From Ramicandelaber brevisporus (taxonomy: Eukaryota > Kickxellomycota > Ramicandelaberales > Ramicandelaberaceae): 13,832 bases of DNA. The stretch's first letter is position 1, and every line of letters begins with the position of its first letter. Of this stretch, positions 7,501-13,832 are shown piece by piece. Location: contig MU602823.1 in assembly GCA_025201865.1 (NCBI GenBank), positions 1 through 13,832 of the forward strand. Reading direction: 5' to 3'. The notes beneath the pieces are model-generated. The model was not told the origin of the DNA. It saw only the letters and a list, made by a program, of their open reading frames with translations, and made no database searches. A program made the position numbers and the translations under genes.

Positions 7501-8426
7501 CTATGTGAATCAGGTGATATTGATTGAGGAAGCTGTGATGACATGTGTGGGTTGTTTCTTTGCTTCGAGTCTACAATAGCCAGTCCAAGCTGTGATATTG
7601 TCATCTTTGATACATCGCCATTCAATACATCTGTCGCTTCCAGAGTTCCAGAGTCCATCGTGGATAATGCTGATGATGTAATGTGTGATTGGGATTGGGA
7701 TTGTGACTGTGATGAATATTCTTTCGAAGTGCAGTTCAAGTTGTTGCCGCTGTTGTTCGAATTTTTATTTGCTGATTGTCTATTTGAATGGTTACTCTCG
7801 TTCTTTATATTCGACATTGGCATTGACTGGCTCGAAGCTATTGTTGATGCTGCTGCTGATGCTGCTGTTATTGTTGTTGATGCTGTTGTTGTTGTTGTTG
7901 TTGATGCCCGTTGGCTCGCAATGTTTCCACCTCGTCCAGCAACTTGAGTCATTGTGGTGGAAACGGAAGGATTTGCCAAGGCTACATCCGAGGAAGATTG
8001 TGCACTTTGACTAGCATTCTGTCGGCGCTCAGTTTCCGATGCGTTCTCGCTCATGTTATGGTTTCGCGACCCCAAGAATGTTGGATGCTGCTGTTGTTGT
8101 TGAGCCTGCATGCTTTGATGGGGCAGCAGCTGTTGTTGTTGCTGTTGTTGCTGTTGTTGATGGTGGTTGTGGTGGTTGTGGTGGTTGTGGTGGTATTGTT
8201 GTTGTTGCTGTTGTTGAGGTCGCGGCTGCAGTTGACGAGCTGCCACACTACTGAACGAAGGTACGCTGGTAGACTCTGTTCCATTATATCGCACACTATT
8301 GCTGGTAACACTCGACATCTGTGCCACTGTTGAACGCGGCAGATTACGGTTTGGCAAAGACAGCGATGACGGCGGTGACGACAAGCTCAGCGATGACGGA
8401 AGGTGCTGCTGTTGCTTTGCTGGCAT
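4110..8426 (-). CDS. Cid1/CutA-type terminal nucleotidyltransferase, 1438 aa
   Basis: Non-canonical poly(A)/poly(U) polymerase-like enzyme that adds nucleotides to RNA 3' ends. The start is the first true ATG (8426-8424, G at -3); the frame continues to 8657 but only from a GTG. The catalytic core begins near residue 400: FGSS (454-457, with the G455-S456 helical turn), the metal-binding pair D467 and D469 in SDVDIC, and the third aspartate D520 in LACDINVN. The central and PAP-associated parts follow (RYWARRRDLDDAAQGG, GFGSRNKESVG at about 634-646, VEEPFDTMRNLGNTADD at 693-709). These blocks resemble the fungal CutA/CutB branch, whose Aspergillus members tag mRNAs with C and U to trigger decay. 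The core is flanked by about 400 N-terminal and 700 C-terminal residues rich in Q, N, S, H and T, with HHN repeats, an acidic D/N/E stretch (747-768), GN repeats and Q19 (1281-1299). Cid1 itself has about 400 residues. The catalytic call is strong; nucleotide preference is inferred. Confidence 0.9.
4530..4586. repeat. (CTGTTG)n hexanucleotide repeat encoding Q19
   Basis: A nearly perfect alternation of CTG and TTG on the plus strand, giving CAG/CAA codons and 19 consecutive glutamines near the C-terminus of the nucleotidyltransferase. Regular codon alternation interrupts the CAG array and may limit slippage, or it reflects expansion of a 6-base unit. Confidence 0.9.
6612..6635 (-). repeat. 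Asn-rich AT-rich repeat inside the catalytic domain
   Basis: NNNNKNNN (residues 598-605 of the nucleotidyltransferase) is encoded by AAT/AAC-type triplets. It falls between the central domain block ending PPILPTL and the PAP-associated block, so it is probably a surface-loop insertion that leaves the fold intact. Confidence 0.6.
8161..8193. repeat. (TGGTGGTTG)n nonamer repeat encoding HHN units
   Basis: Between three and four tandem copies of a 9-base unit give His-His-Asn repeats in the N-terminal arm of the nucleotidyltransferase. Glutamine runs lie on both sides (Q7 and Q10), and the CAG/CAA-type codons nearby suggest replication slippage. Confidence 0.85.
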
Positions 8427-8681
8427 CACGAGGAAGCTAGTCGAGTCGAGTCGGGTCGAGACGTCGAGATGGCACTGCCTTTTTTCTTTTGTCTTCTTCT
8501 TCAAAACTTGACAGAGTTGTGGACGAAGAGAGTAGAGAAATAGGCACTCACGTACGGAATGAGGCGCGCTTGGTCCACAGAGCGTGCACACGCTTGAATG
8601 CAAAAAAAAAATTAAGGTTGCGGAACTTTCGAGCTTGCCCTTGGACGAAATACACACTGATATTACCAGGCACGCGGGCTG

Positions 8682-8721
8682 TATCTATCCACCTACGTAT
8701 CTACGTCTCTATCTATCTATC
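8682..8721. repeat. Degenerate (TATC)n repeat
   Basis: TATC units interrupted by CACC and ACG steps, about 260-300 bases upstream of the nucleotidyltransferase ATG. A 13-base word from it, CCTACGTATCTAC, also occurs at 18-30. Confidence 0.55.
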
Positions 8722-9216
8722 AAGCTACCAAACCAAGCAGTACTGCCAGGGGCAAAACAAAACAAAACAAAGAGCTGATACTGAGGAAGGGGAGTCGCTT
8801 TCAGAGTCGCACAAAATACAGTCTGTCTGTTCAGACCTATCTTCGCAGTATGGTTCGAGACAATGACTCTGATGCTCTACAGTACACTCTCTTCAGAGGC
8901 AATGGCTTGATAAAAGGAGGAGGGCAAAAGAAGAAGAAGGAGAAGAAAAAACAAGTGTAGTCGTAATTCAGTGGAAGTGGTCAAGGTGGAGGTTAAAAAT
9001 ACAAGTCAGGTCGGGTCGGTCTGTTGTTTGCAAAGTAAAAAAAAAAGTGAACAAAATAGAGTGCGTATGAGCGGGGTACTTGTCGAATGAACAACATGGG
9101 ACTCAGGAATATGAGCACAAAACACCACACCATTCGAAATTGAGGGAAAAAATAAAAAAGAAGCAATCTCAATACGACAAACGGCATGCGCTTCAGTAAC
9201 CATGCGGTGGGCATTG

Positions 9217-9246
9217 CGTATGTGTGCGCTCGCACGTGTGCGCGTG
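9217..9246. repeat. Alternating purine-pyrimidine (TG/CG) tract
   Basis: A run of GT, GC and CG steps that shares the 12-mer GTATGTGTGCGC (9218-9229) with the TG tract upstream of the Nudix gene (2080-2091). It is capable of Z-DNA in principle; its role is unknown. Confidence 0.5.
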
Positions 9247-9699
9247 ATCCATGCTGATGTGAAAAGAAGTGCACATGTCCAATATAATAATTACACATAA
9301 TGTCATGATCACATCCGCAGCAATGTATAATATTCGTTGACCGCAGTAACTTGCCAATGAACTTCACTTTATTTTGAGTCCATCGGCATACTGTGTGACA
9401 AACTCAGATCACCCAAACGCAACACATTACATTACGTCAAACCTTAAATCACTAACATTTTGAACACCAAACCCAAACCATTCAATCGTTGGTTTGAATG
9501 GGTTTTAAATCAATGCAAGACCTGTAGACGGGCTCTCTTAAACAGTGACATACTTGATTCTCTGCAGTCGAGTGTCCCTTTGAAGCCCCTTTTTGATATC
9601 CTTTGTTTGATACGCTTTTGATGGTGTAAACATACATAGTGAGTCTACATGTTTCCCGCTGTGATATTCCTTTTCGCTTGTTTTTTTTTATTATTGATC

Positions 9700-12600
9700 A
9701 TGCCACCGACAGCCTCGAACAGCGATGGCCGCCTCCCACTACAACCACCATCGCCGCCGCCACCGCCACCAGCTGCGCTCTACCCTGCGCACGCTATGCC
9801 AGTAAGAGTGCCAGTGCATCCAGCGATACCTCCACACCCAGCAGTCCAGCAGTCGCTGCTGCCGCCATCTCGATCAGCAGCTCGATCAGCAGCTTTGAGA
9901 CGCTCCTCATCAGGCTCTCGCTATTCGCATCCCGTTACTGGCGAGCCTAATCCTGCTCCGCCGTCTACTATTGCTCATCCTGCTCCAGCCTCCACTATGC
10001 GTATCGTTCCTCACATTGCCACCACATCCATGCCATCAACTGGTAATGTTGGTCTGCGTAGCGCTTCATTTTCATCCCGAATGGCTACAGCTTCTACACT
10101 CTCGACATTACCGCCTCCATCCAGCTCAAGGAGGGATCTTGACGCTATGCATGCAGCTGCTATCACTTATTCGGCTGCGCGCAAGCTGCCGATTCACGTG
10201 CCTGTCAATGAGACTAACTCGGCCAAACTCACCGATAAGCCTGTTGATGCACCTGTCGACATGAATATTGAGAGGTCTGCTGAGAAACCGGAACTTGCTA
10301 CCGCCTCACCACCAGTCAACCCAGCCGAATCACAACCGCAAGCTGATACCATCAAAGCTGACGACCAGATCACTGGTATATTAACACAGCCGATTCTCGT
10401 ATTTGAGCATTTGCTTAAGAAGGTGTCAAGCACAGACATGATAGTCCCATCCAACACTGCATTCCGTGATATAGCTATGGCTGTTCGCCGTCTCAAAGGC
10501 GGCTCCCGTAGACGGTTCACAAACACTGTGCGTCAATTAACTTCAGCAATCCAGAATGTGAATGGGGTTAAATCCAGTCTTTATCAAAACTTCCAGTCAT
10601 CAGTAGAGCTATCGCCCGATTCGTTTATTGCCGATAAGGAGTGTGAGCTGTATAGACTGGCTCAAATTGTTTCACGTGTGCCTGTTGATACTCAAGAGAC
10701 TATTTATACTGCATTTACTGGCGCTCCAAAAGGAAGTGAAGATTCTGCGGATTTGGCTAGCTTAACTAAACAGCAACGCAAACGTGCGAGGAAGGCTGCT
10801 AAGGAAGCCTTGGAGTCACAGAAAGTCTCTGATGATAACACCATGGAGCCGCATTCTAAGCGAGTTAAAATGGATAAACAGGCACATGGTTTGGTAGTGA
10901 GCGATGAAGTGCGTAGTACTGTGATTAGCCTGTTCAAATCTGGAGTTAGCGTTGATCAAATCGCATCCAACGGCATGTCTCGTGGAACTATTTTGGATAT
11001 ATTGCATTCTTCACAAGTCGATTCAATCGAATCAGCAGCGGTAGCAACAACAAAAACAACAACAGCAGTAACACAATCAACCTCTGCAACTTCAGTCCAA
11101 CCTCTACTAGCTGCCTCCACCGCAGAATCAGCTAAGCGTGAGACCCAAACCAAGCCAGTTCCGCTGCCAACCACGAAGCTGACTGCACCTCCAGCTATTC
11201 CCTCCCTTCCAGTTGGATTTGTACATGAAGCTCAACAGCGAACAAGACTTCCTGCCGGCATCACATCAATGCCTGCTTCATTACAGCGTTTGATTCCTCA
11301 CACTTCTATAGTACCAGACCAGGTCAAGCCACCACCATCACTACCGCTACCGCCATTACTAACACCACCGCCACCACCACCTGGACTGCGTCCATCCTTG
11401 CCACCAGGATTCATACAGACTGCTCGACAAAGAACAACACTTCCTCCCGCTATGAAATGTATACCACCAGCTCTACTGCATTTGCTCCCTCCGTCATCCG
11501 ACTCAGCATCCACTCAACTGGTCAAAGTAGAGGATCAGCTCGATCAAACTTTAATCTCGCCGCCGCCGCCACCATCTAGACTGCCGCCCAAGCCAGAGCA
11601 TGCACTTTCTCCGCGACCATCATCAGTTCAATCTCGTCCACTATTGTCAATGCCAGCGCGACCGCCTCTATCAGCACCTCGCCCGCCAGGACACCCTCTT
11701 GCACATTCTCTCTCACGGCCGCCTCTGCTTAGCTTAGCATCCAACTCGACGTCCACAGTACCTCGTCCTGGTATGCCGCCACCACCACTATCCACTGATT
11801 TGCCAGATGCTGTAGAAATTGAGCCGCGGCCAGTCGCACCTCTGTATCCTCCAACTCGCTCACCCCTGCCACGTCCTTCTCTGCCACCAGCGGTTGTCAA
11901 ACTAGAACCTGGTCCACCATGCAGAAAACCTGGTCAGCCGTTCCATGAATTTGATTTCGGAGCACGTTTCATTATCGCACTCACTCTGTCTGAAAACGAA
12001 GACTCTGATGATGGAACTGATGATGGAACTGAAAATGAAAGTGAAAATGAGAATGAAAATGAAGAAAGTGGAGAATGTATGGATGTTGGTGTTGACTCGA
12101 AGCAAGTCCATGCTGTACAAAACGACGCACTTCAGCAGCATTTGTCGCTTATTGACCAAATGAAGGCTGAACTGAGAAGACGCGAGCTTGAGCGTGAGCA
12201 GCGACGACAAGCCGCTACAGGTGCAAACACTCCAGTTGTGAGCACTCCTGAGCGTGCCTCAGCCTCGCCTCGTGTCATGGCCGCATCGGAGCCAACTCCT
12301 GATACTGCGCAATCTGCAACAGACTTGACTGCCTGTACCAGTGGCAGTGATGACGATTCCCTTTTGCTGGCTGCTGAGGATTGCAGTGTTCCAGTTCACA
12401 TTCGTGCATCCAACCTGATGACATTTATTAGTACTCAAAGACGTGGAATGAAGGAGATTATGCCGCGATTGGAGTCTTTACAAGCTGCTATTAATGAGAT
12501 GGTTCAACTGCATCCCGCACTGGCAACTGAGTCTGTGGGACACGAGGTTTCCAGTGAGGTGAAGATGCAATTTGACAATACGGCAGTGGAGCAATCAAAC

Positions 12601-13263
12601 TTGCTTGCATTGGTGAAGACTAAAGAGGAGCGCATTCGGGTTGCCAGAGCTGCATTTAGCAAGTTAACTGCCCGGCACACAGGCTCTCAGTCTCCAGCTT
12701 CCACAACAGTCTCGACTCCAGCTGCAAACAACAGTCAAGACATGGTTTCAATTGGCAACTTTGGTGGGGAACTAACTGCGCTTGCTGATCACATTTCAAC
12801 AGTGACTCGCGGTTGGTCAAATTCGATCAGATCGAACTTAGCTGACATCGACAGTTTTATTAACTCTTTGTTTGATGACATTGTTAACCAAAGACAGGAA
12901 CTTGAGCGGAAACAGCAGGATGAGTCGACATCTTCAGCATCCAACTCCGGCTTCCTTTGTACATTTGAGGCTATGGGTGGCACATGCAACGATCCAAGCT
13001 GTGACTCGGTTCACTTTAGCTCATTTAGCAAGCAACCACCGCAGTCACAGGCATCAACTCCACCAACAGACTCTCAGCTGGTTGACAGGTTAAAAGAATT
13101 CACGGCCAAGCGCACATCGACAAGCAATGTTCAGGCTGTCTATCGAACCATTGTATCGGTAATGACACAATCAGATTTAGAATCACGGGCCGCAGACATG
13201 AGTATTGATATCAAAGAATTGATCGGACGAGCAATCGACAGGCTATTGACGCAGCATTCGTGA
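9700..13263 (+). CDS. Red1/ZFC3H1-like zinc-finger protein, 1187 aa
   Basis: Probable member of the zf-C3H1 family (fission yeast Red1, animal ZFC3H1), nuclear scaffolds that link poly(A)-bearing RNAs and the Mtr4-type helicase to the exosome. The ATG at 9700 has A at -3; an in-frame ATG at 9649 would add 17 hydrophobic residues, unlikely for a nuclear protein. In order: proline-rich N-terminus; an unrecognised, probably folded segment (about 224-343); a basic NLS-like stretch KQQRKRARKAAK (357-368); a helix-turn-helix-like segment (402-437); two related 37-residue repeats (500-536 and 564-600); long PPP-rich linker; a hydrophobic-then-acidic stretch (757-793); an R/E-rich helix (about 812-838); long helices (about 900-992 and 1028-1077); and the zinc finger C1087-X8-C1096-X4-C1101-X3-H1105 with the diagnostic GTCND. 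A helical tail of about 80 residues follows. The finger is the main evidence; overall similarity to Red1 is low and the partner set is inferred. Confidence 0.8.
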   Translation: MPPTASNSDGRLPLQPPSPPPPPPAALYPAHAMPVRVPVHPAIPPHPAVQQSLLPPSRSAARSAALRRSSSGSRYSHPVTGEPNPAPPSTIAHPAPASTMRIVPHIATTSMPSTGNVGLRSASFSSRMATASTLSTLPPPSSSRRDLDAMHAAAITYSAARKLPIHVPVNETNSAKLTDKPVDAPVDMNIERSAEKPELATASPPVNPAESQPQADTIKADDQITGILTQPILVFEHLLKKVSSTDMIVPSNTAFRDIAMAVRRLKGGSRRRFTNTVRQLTSAIQNVNGVKSSLYQNFQSSVELSPDSFIADKECELYRLAQIVSRVPVDTQETIYTAFTGAPKGSEDSADLASLTKQQRKRARKAAKEALESQKVSDDNTMEPHSKRVKMDKQAHGLVVSDEVRSTVISLFKSGVSVDQIASNGMSRGTILDILHSSQVDSIESAAVATTKTTTAVTQSTSATSVQPLLAASTAESAKRETQTKPVPLPTTKLTAPPAIPSLPVGFVHEAQQRTRLPAGITSMPASLQRLIPHTSIVPDQVKPPPSLPLPPLLTPPPPPPGLRPSLPPGFIQTARQRTTLPPAMKCIPPALLHLLPPSSDSASTQLVKVEDQLDQTLISPPPPPSRLPPKPEHALSPRPSSVQSRPLLSMPARPPLSAPRPPGHPLAHSLSRPPLLSLASNSTSTVPRPGMPPPPLSTDLPDAVEIEPRPVAPLYPPTRSPLPRPSLPPAVVKLEPGPPCRKPGQPFHEFDFGARFIIALTLSENEDSDDGTDDGTENESENENENEESGECMDVGVDSKQVHAVQNDALQQHLSLIDQMKAELRRRELEREQRRQAATGANTPVVSTPERASASPRVMAASEPTPDTAQSATDLTACTSGSDDDSLLLAAEDCSVPVHIRASNLMTFISTQRRGMKEIMPRLESLQAAINEMVQLHPALATESVGHEVSSEVKMQFDNTAVEQSNLLALVKTKEERIRVARAAFSKLTARHTGSQSPASTTVSTPAANNSQDMVSIGNFGGELTALADHISTVTRGWSNSIRSNLADIDSFINSLFDDIVNQRQELERKQQDESTSSASNSGFLCTFEAMGGTCNDPSCDSVHFSSFSKQPPQSQASTPPTDSQLVDRLKEFTAKRTSTSNVQAVYRTIVSVMTQSDLESRAADMSIDIKELIGRAIDRLLTQHS
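11197..11499 (+). repeat. Duplicated 37-residue motif in the Red1-like protein
   Basis: Copies at 11197-11307 and 11389-11499 share 17 of 37 residues by hand alignment without gaps. The common pattern is PSLP-x-GF-x3-A-x-QRT-x-LP, then P-x2-L-x2-L-x-P. They are separated by a proline-rich linker of 27 residues. The surrounding sequence is disordered, so these look like duplicated docking peptides. Confidence 0.75.
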
Positions 13264-13777
13264 GCATTCTCTGGTATGTTCACTCACTATGTATATATTT
13301 TTTTTTCCTCTCCCTTTGTACTTTTCTCTCGATTTTTCTTTCCTTCACCCAGTTTTCATTCCCCGTTGTTTATACTGACACTCTTGATCATTCACTTGCC
13401 TATTGTGATGACTATGTTCACTGATATTGTAAAATACATACATTAATTAATCAAGAGCACAAGCGGTTGACCAATCTCGGTCGTTTTCGGTTTTTATTCG
13501 ACAAGCACCTGTGTTAAATTACTGACGATAAAGCTGTTATCCTTAAGTTCCTTCATTAGTCTTTTACTTGTTTAAATTGATTTTCACCAACAACAATAGC
13601 AAGAATAGAACTACTAGAATAATACCCCGTTAATGACTGGAAAGTATGTAGCCCCAATAAAGCATACTTGACCAGTAATAATATGGGTTGAAGGATCATT
13701 CTTTGCAAACAGAAGCTCTCATTGAGAAAATAGCATGAAGATCATTGAATAGAAAACGCACAATAGACGAGTGAGAT
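13264..13777. other. 3' flank of the Red1-like gene
   Basis: Begins with a strongly pyrimidine-rich stretch (13290-13370) and continues AT-rich. AATAAA occurs on the plus strand at 13656-13661 and on the minus strand at 13498-13493, which would fit convergent, overlapping transcripts. On the minus strand a short frame of 20 residues (about 13556-13494) also ends just before the minus AATAAA. No full gene is visible. Confidence 0.45.
13656..13661 (+). terminator. Candidate polyadenylation signal of the Red1-like gene
   Basis: Canonical AATAAA about 393 bases after the stop codon. This is a long but possible fungal 3' UTR; a nearer non-canonical site is equally possible. Confidence 0.3.
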
Positions 13778-13831
13778 TTACGGGCGAGTTGAGTAAGATG
13801 GTGGCTTGTTAACATAGGAACCGCCGTTGCC
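13778..13831 (-). CDS. Possible 3' end of a gene entering from the right (partial)
   Basis: On the minus strand a frame open at the window edge reads GNGGSYVNKPPSYSTRP and stops with TAA at 13780-13778. The mixture of G, N, S, Y and P looks like a real disordered C-terminus, but only 17 codons are visible. The final codons are followed by GTAAAT, which could instead be a 5' splice site. Family unknown. Confidence 0.2.
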   Translation of the reverse strand, partial: GNGGSYVNKPPSYSTRP

Positions 13832-13832
13832 A

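Larger units (their letters stand above)
8427..9699. promoter_or_regulatory. Divergent intergenic region of the two RNA-processing genes
   Basis: About 1.27 kb separates the divergent ATGs of the nucleotidyltransferase (8426, minus) and the Red1-like gene (9700, plus). It must hold both promoters and 5' UTRs. Visible contents: TCGAG-type repeats and a pyrimidine-rich stretch at 8440-8510, a TATC-rich tract (8682-8721), four CAAAA units (8753-8771), a purine tract (about 8917-8956), a TG/CG alternating tract (9217-9246), and an inverted repeat CCATTCAA N8 TTGAATGG (9478-9501). No clear TATA box or conserved gene was identified. Confidence 0.55.

Noticed and set aside
4168-8333. Many plus-strand open frames rich in Leu, Val, Ala and Cys
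   Set aside because: They are antisense readings of the CAG/CAA-rich nucleotidyltransferase gene, without recognisable domains.
8427-8657. N-terminal extension of the nucleotidyltransferase frame
   Set aside because: Its entrance codon is GTG and no ATG occurs before 8426. The sequence is pyrimidine-rich and repeat-like, as expected for a 5' UTR.
8850-8875. GGTTCGA word resembling a tRNA T-loop
   Set aside because: The flanking bases do not form a T-stem and no D-arm, anticodon arm or acceptor stem can be drawn.
9649-9699. Signal-peptide-like hydrophobic leader before the Red1-like protein
   Set aside because: It is encoded by a T-rich tract, its ATG has a poor context (T at -3), and secretion does not fit a nuclear zinc-finger protein. 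The ATG at 9700 has A at -3.

Overview
The window looks like nuclear DNA of a eukaryote, most likely a fungus and perhaps an early-diverging lineage. The protein families are eukaryotic: a NUDT19-type Nudix hydrolase, a Cid1/CutA-type terminal nucleotidyltransferase and a Red1/ZFC3H1-type zinc-finger protein. Genes are widely spaced with no operon-like packing or Shine-Dalgarno logic, and microsatellites (CAA, GAA, TG, CTGTTG) are abundant in and between genes. The order assignment is inference from family resemblance and polyQ/polyN richness; I cannot place the species.

Layout. 1-561 is non-coding or the far end of a neighbour. 562-1986 (minus) encodes a NUDT19-like Nudix hydrolase. 1987-4109 is a long intergenic stretch with the Nudix 5' region (GAA and TG tracts, a CAA microsatellite) and, at about 3.0-3.75 kb, an unusual concentration of perfect inverted repeats and two ACGCGT boxes. 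4110-8426 (minus) encodes a very large terminal nucleotidyltransferase whose catalytic core (about residues 400-740 of 1438) sits between long Q/N/S/H-rich arms. 8427-9699 is the shared divergent promoter region. 9700-13263 (plus) encodes a proline-rich nuclear-type protein with a C-terminal C-X8-C-X4-C-X3-H zinc finger of the Red1/ZFC3H1 family. 13264-13832 is its 3' region, possibly overlapping the 3' end of a minus-strand gene that enters from the right. All three main genes are open without introns. No rRNA, tRNA, transposon or CRISPR array was recognised.

How they fit together. Two of the three genes belong to RNA 3'-end metabolism: the nucleotidyltransferase adds untemplated nucleotides to RNA 3' ends, and Red1/ZFC3H1 proteins scaffold the nuclear complex (MTREC in fission yeast, PAXT in mammals) that hands polyadenylated RNAs to the exosome. 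They are transcribed divergently from one 1.27 kb region, so co-regulation is possible but unproven. The Nudix gene is probably an independent metabolic gene (CoA or acyl-CoA hydrolysis). The least explained items are the palindrome-rich intergenic segment, a duplicated 37-residue motif in the Red1-like protein, and a helix-turn-helix-like segment in the same protein.
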